From an uncultured Erysipelotrichaceae bacterium (lineage in GTDB: Bacteria; Bacillota_I; Bacilli_A; Erysipelotrichales; Erysipelotrichaceae), in contig CADBEA010000013.1 in NCBI GenBank assembly GCA_902793635.1, forward strand, positions 1 to 53,679: a stretch of 53,679 nucleotides of DNA, in the 5' to 3' direction. A program made the position numbers and the translations under genes. Of the stretch, positions 15,609 through 24,965 are shown piece after piece (the stretch's first letter is position 1; every line of letters begins with the position of its first letter). The notes beneath the pieces are model-generated. The model searched no databases. It saw nothing but the letters and a program-made list of their open reading frames with translations, and had not been told where the DNA came from.

Positions 15609-16461
15609 GTTTCTTCACCTGCCTTGCAATACAGTCGGCCAGTGCGTCTTCGGTAATGATATCATCCGCCACCTCAAAGCCGTTCGCCTTCAGCAGTTCC
15701 TTCATGCGGATCAGCACCGGCGGCAGGATATTCATTTTCCGGCAGGCTTCCGGATCGCTGAAGAATGTGTCTTTGTCAGTGTGAATACGGACACCGCCGT
15801 CTTCCATGACGATCACTCTGTCGCAGTAACGGAAAACCTGTTCCATGTCATGAGTCACGATCAGAACGGTCTTGCCGTAGGTATGGTTTAGTTCATAGAA
15901 CAGCTTCATCATCGCTTCCGTGCCCTGCGGATCAAGACCGGCTGTCGGCTCGTCCAGTACGAGGATGCTGGGATCCATGGCCAGAATACCGGCAATGGCG
16001 ACTCTTCTTTTCTGGCCGCCGCTCAGTTCCAGCGGACTGCGTTCATAGTATTCTTCGCTAAGACCGACAAGTTTCAGAGCCTGTTTGGCTCTTTTTTTCG
16101 CTTCTTCCTCGGATGCGCCGAAGTTTTTCGGTCCGAAAGCAACATCCTTGAGAACTGTTTCCTCAAACAGCTGATATTCCGGAAACTGGAAGACCAGACC
16201 AACTTCCTTGCGCAGAGCTTTCAGATGCTTCGGTTTGTCACCGGCTTTGATCACCCGGTCAAGAATATGGATCTCGCCTGATTCCGGCAGTAACAAAGCG
16301 TTCAGATGCTGAACAAGCGTGCTCTTGCCGGAACCGGTCTGGCCGATCACCGCCGTGATCTTTCCTTCTTCGATATCCAGACAAACGTCCTTCAGGGCCT
16401 GATATTCATACGGTGTTCCCTTGGAATAGACATAGCCTACATGTTCGAATGAGATTGGCAT
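15601..16461 (-). CDS. ecfA2: ECF transporter ATPase EcfA2
   Basis: 286-residue ABC ATPase: Walker A GQTGSGKST near 40, Q-loop FQFPEYQLFE near 92, signature LSGGQKRR near 147, Walker B ILVLDEPTAGLD near 166, H-loop THD near 203. The FPEYQLFE Q-loop region and gene order favour EcfA2 over EcfA1. Overlaps ecfA1 by 25 bases. Confidence 0.93.
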   Translation of the reverse strand: MPISFEHVGYVYSKGTPYEYQALKDVCLDIEEGKITAVIGQTGSGKSTLVQHLNALLLPESGEIHILDRVIKAGDKPKHLKALRKEVGLVFQFPEYQLFEETVLKDVAFGPKNFGASEEEAKKRAKQALKLVGLSEEYYERSPLELSGGQKRRVAIAGILAMDPSILVLDEPTAGLDPQGTEAMMKLFYELNHTYGKTVLIVTHDMEQVFRYCDRVIVMEDGGVRIHTDKDTFFSDPEACRKMNILPPVLIRMKELLKANGFEVADDIITEDALADCIARQVKKHG

Positions 16462-17264
16462 AATTCTCTGACCAGTCCTTCCATGGTGATATGTTTTCCG
16501 ACCTGAACACCCCGTTTGGCCAGTTTCTGCTGCATCTTGAGACTGAACGGCACATCCAGTTTGATCTTCCTGAGCGCTTCAACTTCCGAGAATACTTCGT
16601 GCGGTGTTCCCTGCATGGCGATTCGGCCTTTTTCCAGGGCGATCACATGATCACTGTCAGCCACTTCATCAATGTCGTGGGTAATCGACAGGATCGTCAA
16701 CGAACTCTCTTTATGAATATTCCTGATGACCCGCTTGATCTCATCCTTGCCGGAGGGATCCAGCATGGAAGTCGCCTCGTCAAAAATCAGGATCTTCGGT
16801 TTCATGGCAAGCACACCGGCAATCGCGACCCGCTGCTTCTGGCCGCCGGAAAGCCGGGACGGTTCATGGTCAAGATATTTCGTCATATGCACGCGTTCGG
16901 CATTGACTTCAATGATGCCGTCCATTTCCGGCTGGGGAACACAGTGATTCTCCAGACCGAAGGCGATATCATCCCTGACCGTCGAACCGATAAACTGGTT
17001 GTCGGGATTCTGGAAAACGATGCCGATCCGGTTGCGGATCTTCGAAAGGTTTTCCAGATTCAGTTCCAGGCCGTCGATCATGATCGAACCGCTCTTCTTT
17101 TCCAGAAGTCCGGCCAGAAGTTTGGCAACCGTGGATTTCCCGGAGCCGTTATGACCGACGATCGTCGTATATGTTCCTTCCTCAATGGCGAACGAAATAT
17201 GATCGATCGTTGTTTTCGTGTCATCATATGAGAAAGTCAGATCTTTCACTTCAATAATTGACAT
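16437..17264 (-). CDS. ecfA1: ECF transporter ATPase EcfA1
   Basis: 275-residue ABC ATPase: Walker A GHNGSGKST near 38, Q-loop FQNPDNQF near 86, signature LSGGQKQR near 140, Walker B ILIFDEATSMLD near 160. First gene of ecfA1-ecfA2-ecfT-truA. Its C-terminal ~60 residues form the EcfA dimerisation tail. In many Firmicutes rplQ precedes this cluster; here an unrelated gene does. Confidence 0.93.
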   Translation of the reverse strand: MSIIEVKDLTFSYDDTKTTIDHISFAIEEGTYTTIVGHNGSGKSTVAKLLAGLLEKKSGSIMIDGLELNLENLSKIRNRIGIVFQNPDNQFIGSTVRDDIAFGLENHCVPQPEMDGIIEVNAERVHMTKYLDHEPSRLSGGQKQRVAIAGVLAMKPKILIFDEATSMLDPSGKDEIKRVIRNIHKESSLTILSITHDIDEVADSDHVIALEKGRIAMQGTPHEVFSEVEALRKIKLDVPFSLKMQQKLAKRGVQVGKHITMEGLVRELCQSHSNM

Positions 17265-17327
17265 CTTTTCTCCTTAAAAACGAAACTATTATAACAGATT
17301 ACCGCCAACGTACCATGGATAAGAAAA

Positions 17328-17345
17328 AAAAGGCTTTCGCCTTTT
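17328..17345 (-). terminator. Terminator of the 17.3-17.9 kb gene
   Basis: AAAAGGC-GAAA-GCCTTTT with a long T run on the minus strand, overlapping the stop codon region; isolates the ECF operon from the upstream gene. Confidence 0.85.
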
Positions 17346-17934
17346 ATTTCAGCTGCTGAACCAGAGCTTCCATGACATCCTTGTCAAGCGGATGCTCAAG
17401 CGCCAGAATACCGTAGCTGTAGTCACCGACATACCAGGTGGCCATGGAGATCTTTTCACCGTCACCGCGTTCCGTGACATCCACGTCACCGACTGTTTCG
17501 ACGACCGTGCTGCGGAATGTCATGTTGTCTGTGTCATATACTTCAGCACCGTTGCACGTATAGCCTTTGGTAAAGCGGACTCCTTCTGAACCGGTGTCAT
17601 CCGTGTAATAGACTTCCATGAACATCCGTTTGAATGCCCGGTAATGGTCATTCGGATATTCCGCGAATGGCTTCTCGGGGTATTCCATGTCAAAGTATGA
17701 TACCGCATATGCTTCGGCATAGGAATTCAGTTCGACCCACACGCCCTGCTGGGCCTGGCCGAAAGGCGAATACTCATTCACCCGGCAACCGTCCGCCGTG
17801 TTGCTGTTTCTGTTGCCGGAAAGCAGTGTGAAGGCAATGACGCCGCCTGCCACCAGAACCAGTCCGATAATCTTGTACAGGTTGGAAATCACGTCGTTCT
17901 TGATTTTCGCATCGTTTTTGTTTTCTTCACTCAT
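17344..17934 (-). CDS. Membrane-anchored extracytoplasmic protein, function unknown
   Basis: 196 residues: a ~20-residue charged start, one membrane segment (residues ~20-40, LYKIIGLVLVAGGVIAFTLL), then a ~150-residue outer domain with many aromatic residues and two cysteines (Cys50 and Cys124) that could pair. No family recognised. Flanked by terminators, so monocistronic. The domain has alternating strands (VWVELNSYAEAYAVSYF, RMFMEVYYTDD) suggestive of a beta-fold. Confidence 0.65.
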   Translation of the reverse strand: MSEENKNDAKIKNDVISNLYKIIGLVLVAGGVIAFTLLSGNRNSNTADGCRVNEYSPFGQAQQGVWVELNSYAEAYAVSYFDMEYPEKPFAEYPNDHYRAFKRMFMEVYYTDDTGSEGVRFTKGYTCNGAEVYDTDNMTFRSTVVETVGDVDVTERGDGEKISMATWYVGDYSYGILALEHPLDKDVMEALVQQLK

Positions 17935-17997
17935 ATACCTGCCTCCGATATGAAAGTACTATATCGCAAATTCACTTTCTTGACCACAAAAAGAAAA

Positions 17998-18013
17998 GCC
18001 GGATCGCTCCGGC
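17998..18013 (-). terminator. Terminator of the 18.0-18.6 kb gene
   Basis: GCCGGA-GCGA-TCCGGC followed by TTTTCTTTTT on the minus strand. Confidence 0.85.
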
Positions 18014-18022
18014 ATGTGGATG

Positions 18023-18559
18023 TTATTGAACCTGATAGTCTTTGTATGTTCCCTTTAAGGCAGCTGTCTGGTTGGCGACATTCAGAATATCGCTGATGAT
18101 GGCGCCTTCTTCGGTAAACAGCTTCTTGGCAGCGGTAACCGCGCCATTTTCCTCAACAGCACACTGATAGCCGGCCGGTTCCATGATTTCCACAAAACCT
18201 TCCGCCTCACTCTTTTCAGCGAATTCCGCATTGTGAACCAGAGTGACCAGCGTGTCTTCCGGATAAGCCTTGTTCAGTTCGTCGTTCTTGTCCAGAAGAT
18301 GGCTGATGAATTCCGGCTTCAGATATGGATACAGACCGCAGATTTCCTTTACTTCCGGGCTGATTTCCGGCTGTTCTTCAGCAGCGGGTTCTTCTGTTTC
18401 GTCGTCGTCATCGTTGATGCGGATGAAATGGATCTCCTCATCATCGTCGTATTCTTCATCTTCTGTTTCATTCTGTCTGTCCCGCAGCACTTTCAGCAGA
18501 ATACCGGCACCGACACCGGCTGCGATCGCCAGGGCACTAAAGATTGTTCTTTTAAACAT
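18023..18559 (-). CDS. Membrane-anchored protein with acidic linker, function unknown
   Basis: 178 residues. An N-terminal hydrophobic segment (residues ~5-23) is followed by ~45 residues very rich in Asp/Glu, then a ~100-residue compact domain (EICGLYPYLKPEFISHLLDKND onward) of alpha/beta character. No family recognised. It lies 36 bases after asd in the same direction with GGAGGAACG before the ATG; it may be read through from the hom-lysC-asd transcript, but no functional link is evident. Confidence 0.65.
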   Translation of the reverse strand: MFKRTIFSALAIAAGVGAGILLKVLRDRQNETEDEEYDDDEEIHFIRINDDDDETEEPAAEEQPEISPEVKEICGLYPYLKPEFISHLLDKNDELNKAYPEDTLVTLVHNAEFAEKSEAEGFVEIMEPAGYQCAVEENGAVTAAKKLFTEEGAIISDILNVANQTAALKGTYKDYQVQ

Positions 18560-18594
18560 AAGGACGTTCCTCCTGCAAAAGTTATTCTAACACA

Positions 18595-19578
18595 TTAGTG
18601 CGAAAGTAAGTACTCCATTATTTGCACGGCATTCGCAGCTGCACCTTTGCGGATCTGATCACCGCAGCACCACATGGCAAGACCGTTTTCCTCGCACAGA
18701 TCTTCCCGGATACGGCCGACATAAACGATGTCCTGATTGGATGTTTCCAAAGGTGAAGGAACATGGTCTTCCACCAGTTTTGTGCCTTCGGCATTCATGA
18801 TCGCATCTCTCGCCTGTCCGACAGTGACCTTGTCTTCCGTCACAGCCGTGAAGGAAATGGAATGCGAACGGTAAACCGGGACGCGCACACATGTGCAGGT
18901 GACCTTCAGATCCGGCAGATGGAGGATCCGGCGTCCTTCATTCTGCATTTTCATTTCTTCAGCTGTATAGCCGTTTTCGTTGTAGGAACCGATCTCGGCG
19001 ATGCAGTTGAAAGCGATCTGCTGCGGGAACACCTTGATTTCCGGTTCTTTTCCGTCATGGATCGCCTGCACCTGGGCATTCAGTTCCTGCAGGCCGCCGA
19101 TACCGGCGCCGCTGACTGCCTGGAAGGTGGTTGCCGTGATCTTCCTGATCGGTGAAATACGGGCGATCGGCGCGGCTGCCATCATCGTGATGATGGTGGA
19201 ACAGTTCGGATTGGCAATGATGCCGTTATGATGCAGCGCATCTTCGCCGTTGATTTCCGGCACGACCAGCGGAACATCGTCTTCCAGACGGAAGGCGCTG
19301 GAATTGTCGATATAGACAGCACCGGCCGCTTTGATAAGCGGTGCGTACTGCTTTGAGAAAGCATTGGAAACAGCACCGAGAACATAATCCAGACCCTGCA
19401 GAGCTTCGGCACTCGCTTCCTGGATCACAAGATCCTGTCCTTTGTATTTCATGGTTTTGCCGGCTGAACGGGCACTGGCGAACAGACGGATCTCGTCCGC
19501 TTCGATGTTTCTTTCTTCAATGCACTCCAGCATCTGTCTGCCGACAGCGCCGGTAGCGCCAAGGATTCCGATTTTCAT
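18595..19578 (-). CDS. asd: Aspartate-semialdehyde dehydrogenase
   Basis: 327 residues. GATGAVGRQM (NADP-binding) at 7-16, SSAFR near 94, catalytic Cys126 in ANPNCSTI, SGAGIGGLQEL near 155 and the RVPVYRSHS motif near 233. It reduces aspartyl phosphate to the semialdehyde, the branch point to lysine and to threonine/methionine. Overlaps lysC by 4 bases (ATGA). Confidence 0.95.
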   Translation of the reverse strand: MKIGILGATGAVGRQMLECIEERNIEADEIRLFASARSAGKTMKYKGQDLVIQEASAEALQGLDYVLGAVSNAFSKQYAPLIKAAGAVYIDNSSAFRLEDDVPLVVPEINGEDALHHNGIIANPNCSTIITMMAAAPIARISPIRKITATTFQAVSGAGIGGLQELNAQVQAIHDGKEPEIKVFPQQIAFNCIAEIGSYNENGYTAEEMKMQNEGRRILHLPDLKVTCTCVRVPVYRSHSISFTAVTEDKVTVGQARDAIMNAEGTKLVEDHVPSPLETSNQDIVYVGRIREDLCEENGLAMWCCGDQIRKGAAANAVQIMEYLLSH

Positions 19579-20915
19579 ACAGCTTTTCTCTCCTCTGCTA
19601 TAAATCTGTCATATATACACTGAATTGCTTTTTCAAAATCACGGTTGTCCACACCGACGACGATCGACAGTTCGTCGGAGCTCTGATTGATGACCTTCAG
19701 GTTGATAGCGTTGCGGCCGAACTCGGAAAGCAGTCTTCCCGACATGCCCGGCACCGAACGCATGCCGCGGCCGACGATGGCAACCAGGGCCATATGTTCC
19801 TCGATCCGCAGATCGTCAGGATCAAATTCCTTCTTCAGTCTGCCCATGATCTCATAGACACAGTGTTCCACAAAGGCTGACTGGACAATGACGGAGAACG
19901 TATCCACCGTGCAGGGAACGCTCTCAATCGAAACATGATATTCCTCAAAGATGGAAAGGATCCGTCTCAGGAAGCCGACTTCAGCGGAGCTGTGGCTCTT
20001 GACCAGGGTGATGACCGTATAGTTCTTGCGGCCGGTGATGCCGGTTACATAATGCGGCGGTTCCAGCCGGTCCATTTCACTGCAGTCATTCATGATCATC
20101 GTACCGGGATTGTCCGGTTCGTTGGTGTTGCGGATATTGATCGGGATATTCTTGGAACGGACCGGGAATACCGCGTCATCATGCAGGACGTTGGCACCCA
20201 TGTAGCTCATTTCCCGCAGTTCGTTGTAGGTGATGCGGGGAATACGCAGCGGGTTTTTGATGATCCGCGGATCCGCCACCATGAAGCCGCTGACATCGGT
20301 CCAGTTCTCATAGACGTCGGCATCGATGATGTTGGCGATTACACTGCCGGTAATATCACTGCCGCCGCGGCTCATGACTCTGATCACGCCGTTGGGCAGA
20401 ACGCCGTAGAAACCGGGAATCACGACTCTTGCATGATCCGTGCATTTTTCCAGAAGTTTCTGGCGGCTGCGCTCCATGTCGATCTTACCGTCATAGCGGA
20501 AGAATATCACTTCACTCGCATCCACAAAATAAGCACCGAGATACTCAGCCAGACAGCGGGCGGTCAGATATTCACCGCGCGAGACAAGATAATCAGTGGA
20601 GATGCCATGTTTGATATGGTCACGGATCATGGCGAACTCTTTGTCCAGATCGATCGTCAGATGCAGATCCTTCTTGATCCGCTGATATTTGTCTTCGATC
20701 AGGTTAAAGATATCATCATATGAGACACCATACCTCACATGTGCTTCACAGAGATACAGCAGGTCAGTGATCTTATGGTCTTCGTGTGATTCCTTGCCGC
20801 AGGCACTGGTAACGACAAACTTACGGGAAGGATCGCTTTCCACGATTCCCTTTACTTTCGCAAACTGGGTGCTGTTGGCGACACTCGAGCCGCCGAATTT
20901 GACTACTTTGATCAT
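19575..20915 (-). CDS. lysC: Aspartate kinase
   Basis: 446 residues. KFGGSSVANS at the N-terminus, FYGVLPNGVIRVMSRGGSD near 170-190 (substrate and ATP site), then two ACT domains from ~300 on (VGFLRRILSIFEEYHVSIE and VAIVGRGMRSVPGMSGRLLSEFG), the usual site of feedback by lysine or threonine. First step of the aspartate family. Overlaps hom and asd by 4 bases each, so the three are one transcript. Confidence 0.95.
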   Translation of the reverse strand: MIKVVKFGGSSVANSTQFAKVKGIVESDPSRKFVVTSACGKESHEDHKITDLLYLCEAHVRYGVSYDDIFNLIEDKYQRIKKDLHLTIDLDKEFAMIRDHIKHGISTDYLVSRGEYLTARCLAEYLGAYFVDASEVIFFRYDGKIDMERSRQKLLEKCTDHARVVIPGFYGVLPNGVIRVMSRGGSDITGSVIANIIDADVYENWTDVSGFMVADPRIIKNPLRIPRITYNELREMSYMGANVLHDDAVFPVRSKNIPINIRNTNEPDNPGTMIMNDCSEMDRLEPPHYVTGITGRKNYTVITLVKSHSSAEVGFLRRILSIFEEYHVSIESVPCTVDTFSVIVQSAFVEHCVYEIMGRLKKEFDPDDLRIEEHMALVAIVGRGMRSVPGMSGRLLSEFGRNAINLKVINQSSDELSIVVGVDNRDFEKAIQCIYDRFIAEERKAV

Positions 20916-22060
20916 TCTGTCACCTCGGCAATAAACAGTTTTTCATCCGCCGCTTTTTCAGCCAGGCGGGCAATTTCCAGCAATGAAACTCTGCCGGTGA
21001 TCAGTGTATCGTCAATGAGTGAACGGGCGGTACAGGCGGCGAACACTTCCGGCCTGGCCGTACGGATATAATAGATGCCTTCATAAAGCCCGTTGTCAAT
21101 GGCAACCGGGAACTTGTCGTTGATCTCCGGATCCTGGCTCTTATAGATATCCACGATATTCTGGACCATCGCGTGGGCCGTCGGCATTGAACCGGCGCCC
21201 TGGCCGAAGAACATCGCTCTTCCCAGTGTCAGGGAATTGCTTTCAATGGCGTTGAAATTCAAAGGGATATTGGCGAAGACATCTTCTTTCTTCAGGAATG
21301 TCGGGATGACAAACGCGCAGATCCTGTCGGTATGGAATTCACCGTTGCCAAGCAGTTTGCACGCATAGCCGTTTTCGGCACACCACTGCAGGTCTTTTTC
21401 GGTGATATTGCGGATACCGAAGGTGATGATGTCATCGATATTCTGCAGGGTGTCAAAGGCTTTGACACAGGACAGATTGACTTTGAAACGGACGTCATGG
21501 CCGTCGATATCATCAGACGGATCACGTTCGGCATAACCAAGTTCCTGCGCTTCCTTCAGTTTGTCGGTGAAAGAGGAACCTTCGCTGCTCATTCTTTCCA
21601 GAATGTAATTCGTCGTGCCGTTGAAAATACCGCGGAAGGAAATAATATCATCCACCCTTCTGGTTCGGTCCAGTGACGCCATCCAGGGGATGCCGCCGCC
21701 GCAGGATGCTTCATAATGAATCGTCACATTGTTCTTTCGGGCGATGTCAAACAGTTCATTGCAGTAGTTCGCCAGCATTTTCTTATTGGAAGTAACGACA
21801 TATTTGCCGTTTTCCAATGCTTTTTTTACATAGGAATGCGCCGGTTCCAGGCCGCCCATGCATTCAGCGATCACGTCGATGGCAGGATCGTTCAGGACTT
21901 CTTCCGCATTCAGTGTCATGCGCGGATCGGTCATTTCCGATGCGTCTTTCACCAGGATCCTCGTTACTTCCAGTTCTCTCACTTCCCATGTCAGACCGTC
22001 GTCAATGATCTTTCTGACGCCGCTGCCGACAACTCCGTGTCCTAAAAGTCCAACTTTCAT
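20912..22060 (-). CDS. hom: Homoserine dehydrogenase
   Basis: 382 residues. Rossmann motif GLLGHGVVGSGV at the start, ASCGGGIPWM near 120, the GIFNGTTNYIL motif near 143 and ELGYAERDPSDDIDGHDVRFK near 189 with the catalytic Asp/Lys region. It lacks a C-terminal ACT domain, so it may not be directly threonine-inhibited. First gene of hom-lysC-asd, divergent from thrC. Confidence 0.95.
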   Translation of the reverse strand: MKVGLLGHGVVGSGVRKIIDDGLTWEVRELEVTRILVKDASEMTDPRMTLNAEEVLNDPAIDVIAECMGGLEPAHSYVKKALENGKYVVTSNKKMLANYCNELFDIARKNNVTIHYEASCGGGIPWMASLDRTRRVDDIISFRGIFNGTTNYILERMSSEGSSFTDKLKEAQELGYAERDPSDDIDGHDVRFKVNLSCVKAFDTLQNIDDIITFGIRNITEKDLQWCAENGYACKLLGNGEFHTDRICAFVIPTFLKKEDVFANIPLNFNAIESNSLTLGRAMFFGQGAGSMPTAHAMVQNIVDIYKSQDPEINDKFPVAIDNGLYEGIYYIRTARPEVFAACTARSLIDDTLITGRVSLLEIARLAEKAADEKLFIAEVTE

Positions 22061-22093
22061 AATCCCCTCCGTTTGTTTGCGTTAGAAATACAC

Positions 22094-22122
22094 TTGTGTT
22101 TAAAACACGAACATAGTATCAT
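22094..22122 (+). promoter_or_regulatory. thrC promoter with overlapping perfect dyad (candidate operator)
   Basis: TTGTGT (22094-22099), 17 bases, TATCAT (22117-22122). The dyad GTGTTT-A-AAACAC (22096-22108) overlaps the -35 box and lies in the 92-base gap shared with hom, so one repressor could control both arms. No T-box or riboswitch-like leader is present; the thrC leader is only ~25 bases. Confidence 0.55.
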
Positions 22123-22152
22123 TTTTGGGAACACATTACAAGGAGATGTTTT

Positions 22153-23640
22153 ATGACGATGTATGTCAGTACGAGAAATAAAAAATCAGCCCTGTACGCC
22201 CATGAGGCGATCATCCGCGGTCTTTCCGTCGACGGCGGCCTGTATACACCACTTACGATGGACATTCATATCGATCCGGCTGAACTGCTGGATCTGACAT
22301 ATCAGCAGCAGGCTTCCCGCATCATCGGCGCGTTCTTTGACGATTATACCGCTGCCGAAATCGAACAGTGCACGAAAGGTGCCTATGATGAAAAGTTCGA
22401 TACGGAAGAAATCGTTCCGCTCCGCAAGTTTCACGGCGGCTGGCTGATGGACCTCTGGCACGGGCCGACTTCCGCCTTCAAGGATATCGCCCTGACCATT
22501 CTTCCAAGACTGCTGACCGCCGCCTATCAGAAGGAAAACCGCAATGATACCATCGCCATCCTGACGGCAACCAGCGGTGATACCGGCAAGGCAGCTTTGT
22601 CCGGATTCGCGGATGTGCCGAATACGGCGATTACCGTGTTCTATCCCGAGATCGGTGTATCCGAGATCCAGAAGCTGCAGATGCAGACAAGCGTCGGTGA
22701 CAATGTGGACGTCATCGCTGTCAAAGGCAACTTTGATGACTGCCAGCGGATGGTCAAGGAAGCTGTCTCATCTCCCCTGGTGCTCTCAGCCAGCCATGGT
22801 GTGACGATTTCCAGCGCCAACTCCATCAATATCGGCCGCCTGATTCCCCAGACCGTTTACTATTATCACGCATACTGCGAACTGGTAAAGCAGGGTGTAA
22901 TCAAATGCGGTGAAGAAGTCAACTTCTCTGTGCCGACCGGCAACTTCGGTGACATCCTGGCCGGTTATCTGGCTGCTTCGGCCGGTCTGCCTGTCGGCCG
23001 TCTGATCACCGCTTCCAACAGTAACAACGTTCTGACCGATTTTATCCGAACCGGCACCTATGACGCCCGCCGGCCGTTCCATACCACGATGTCGCCTTCC
23101 ATGGACATTCTGATCTCCAGCAATCTGGAGCGTCTGCTGTTCATTCTGAGCGGCGGCGATGACGCATATACCGCCTCTTTGATGAAACAGCTTAAGGAAG
23201 AAGGCTCCTACACGGTAAGTGAAGAACTGCGCCAGAAGATCAGCCAGCGCTTCGCAGCATACTGGACTGACGAGGATGCCTGCGCATCGGAAATCAGAAA
23301 GATTTATAATGAAGACGGGATCCTGATCGATCCGCATACTGCAGTTGCCGTGCATGCCATGTATGAATATCAGAACGAAAACAATGATGAAAGACCGTGT
23401 GTTGTTCTGTCCACCGCTTCACCGTATAAATTCAGCCGTGACGTATACCGGAGTCTCAGCGGCGAAACAGAAAACGACGATCTTGAGGCAATGCACAAAC
23501 TGCACAGAATGACCGGCGTGAAAATACCGGACAACCTTGCCCGGCTTCATGAACTGCCGATACGATTCCGAAGATCAATTGAAGTTCAGGATGGCATGCA
23601 AACCATCGCCGCAAGAATGGAGGAACTGAGCCATGATTAA
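22153..23640 (+). CDS. thrC: Threonine synthase
   Basis: 495 residues, the long (Type II) form. STRNK...GGLYTP at the start, PLP Lys110 in HGPTSAFKD, TATSGDTGKAAL near 138, and the serine-rich SVPTGNFGDILAGY motif near 258. Converts O-phosphohomoserine to threonine. AAGGAGA is 7 bases before the ATG. Overlaps thrB by 8 bases. Confidence 0.95.
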   Translation: MTMYVSTRNKKSALYAHEAIIRGLSVDGGLYTPLTMDIHIDPAELLDLTYQQQASRIIGAFFDDYTAAEIEQCTKGAYDEKFDTEEIVPLRKFHGGWLMDLWHGPTSAFKDIALTILPRLLTAAYQKENRNDTIAILTATSGDTGKAALSGFADVPNTAITVFYPEIGVSEIQKLQMQTSVGDNVDVIAVKGNFDDCQRMVKEAVSSPLVLSASHGVTISSANSINIGRLIPQTVYYYHAYCELVKQGVIKCGEEVNFSVPTGNFGDILAGYLAASAGLPVGRLITASNSNNVLTDFIRTGTYDARRPFHTTMSPSMDILISSNLERLLFILSGGDDAYTASLMKQLKEEGSYTVSEELRQKISQRFAAYWTDEDACASEIRKIYNEDGILIDPHTAVAVHAMYEYQNENNDERPCVVLSTASPYKFSRDVYRSLSGETENDDLEAMHKLHRMTGVKIPDNLARLHELPIRFRRSIEVQDGMQTIAARMEELSHD

Positions 23641-24520
23641 AATCACAACACCTGCCAGCAGTGCCAATATCGGACCCGGCTTTGACTGCCTGGCGATTGC
23701 CTTCGATATCTTCAATACCTTTACCGTTGAAAGGGCTTCGGAAACTGTCCTGTACGGTATTGAGGACCGGTTCAACAACGAGAACAACCTGTTTCTGCAG
23801 GCTTACCGCAAAGGCTGTGAGTATATCGGAAACTCGCCGCATATCCATGTCGGTTTCAACTGTGACATTCCGGTTTCTCGCGGTCTTGGCTCCAGTGCTG
23901 CGCTGATCATCGGCGGTCTGAGCGCCGCTTCCATGATGCAGAAGGAAACATTGGATATGGACTTCATCCTTTCCCTTGCCTCGGAAATGGAAGGCCATCC
24001 GGACAATGCGGCAGCCGCTCTCTACGGCGGTCTGTGCGCATCTGTGAAAATGCTTGGCGGCGCAGTGCTGAACCGCCGTATCGATCTTGACGAAGACTGG
24101 AAATATACCCTGCTGATTCCTGATTTCGAAATATCCACTGCCCGGGCTAGATCCGTTCTGCCGGACAGTTATACGCGCCGGACCGCATGGACAAATTCCG
24201 CCAATGCGATCATGACCGTCGAAGCACTACGCAACGGTGACGATGAACTGCTGCGGACATGTGCCCGTGACGCTTTCCATGAGCCATACCGCCGGAAACT
24301 GATCACCGGATACAGCCAGCTGAAGGAAATCGTTGAAAAGGACAGCGGCGGCGTCATGGTGATCAGCGGCTCGGGATCGACCTGTCTGCTGATATCCCGC
24401 CGTCAGCTTTCCGCGGATGCCGCGAAGGCTGTTTCCCTTCTGCCGGAAGGTAACTGGCAGATCCGGGAAGTATCTCCCGCTCTGAACGGCACGGTTGTCA
24501 CCGTGGAGGAGAATTCATGA
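23633..24520 (+). CDS. thrB: Homoserine kinase
   Basis: 295 residues, GHMP kinase. PASSANIGPGFDCLAIA at the start, the phosphate loop PVSRGLGSSAA near 82, and the C-terminal VISGSGSTCLLI motif. Phosphorylates homoserine for ThrC. Overlaps both neighbours, typical of translational coupling. Confidence 0.95.
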   Translation: MIKITTPASSANIGPGFDCLAIAFDIFNTFTVERASETVLYGIEDRFNNENNLFLQAYRKGCEYIGNSPHIHVGFNCDIPVSRGLGSSAALIIGGLSAASMMQKETLDMDFILSLASEMEGHPDNAAAALYGGLCASVKMLGGAVLNRRIDLDEDWKYTLLIPDFEISTARARSVLPDSYTRRTAWTNSANAIMTVEALRNGDDELLRTCARDAFHEPYRRKLITGYSQLKEIVEKDSGGVMVISGSGSTCLLISRRQLSADAAKAVSLLPEGNWQIREVSPALNGTVVTVEENS

Positions 24521-24954
24521 AGTCTGATTATCTGATCGTCCACCGCAAAATACTGCCGGAATATCTGGACAAGGTCATCTACGCGCGGAATCTTCTCGAA
24601 AGCCATGAAGCGGCAACGATCACGGAAGCCGTGCAGATGGCCGGTATTTCCCGCAATACTTACTACAAATACAAGGATTATGTTTATGAAGGCGATGCGA
24701 CGATGTCGAAAAGGCACGCTGTCATCAGTATGATCCTGAAAGACGAAAGCGGCTCGCTTTCTTCTGTGATCAACGCCCTTTCCGATCTTCATACCAGTAT
24801 CCTGACAATTTCCCAGGCAATTCCGATCGCCCGCAAGGCAAACGTTCTGATTTCCCTGGATATTACCAACATGACATGCACTGTCGACGAACTGACCGCC
24901 GCCCTGAAGAAACTGCCGGCCAGCCGCAGTGTCCATCTTGATGCTATTGAATAG
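24517..24954 (+). CDS. HTH-ACT protein (UPF0735/PheB-like), probable amino-acid-responsive regulator
   Basis: 145 residues. Residues ~32-57 (ATITEAVQMAGISRNTYYKY) read as a helix-turn-helix; residues ~72-145 form an ACT domain (MILKDESGSLSSVINALSDL). This is the UPF0735 ACT family. Being the third, overlapping gene of thrC-thrB suggests that it senses threonine or a related amino acid and controls the locus, perhaps through the dyad at 22096-22108; this is inference. The historical PheB/chorismate mutase label fits poorly here. Confidence 0.8.
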   Translation: MKSDYLIVHRKILPEYLDKVIYARNLLESHEAATITEAVQMAGISRNTYYKYKDYVYEGDATMSKRHAVISMILKDESGSLSSVINALSDLHTSILTISQAIPIARKANVLISLDITNMTCTVDELTAALKKLPASRSVHLDAIE

Positions 24955-24965
24955 GAGGTCGTCAA

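Noticed and set aside
22061-22152. T-box or threonine attenuator before thrC or hom
   Set aside because: The gap is only 92 bases with no specifier loop, T-box sequence or terminator hairpin.
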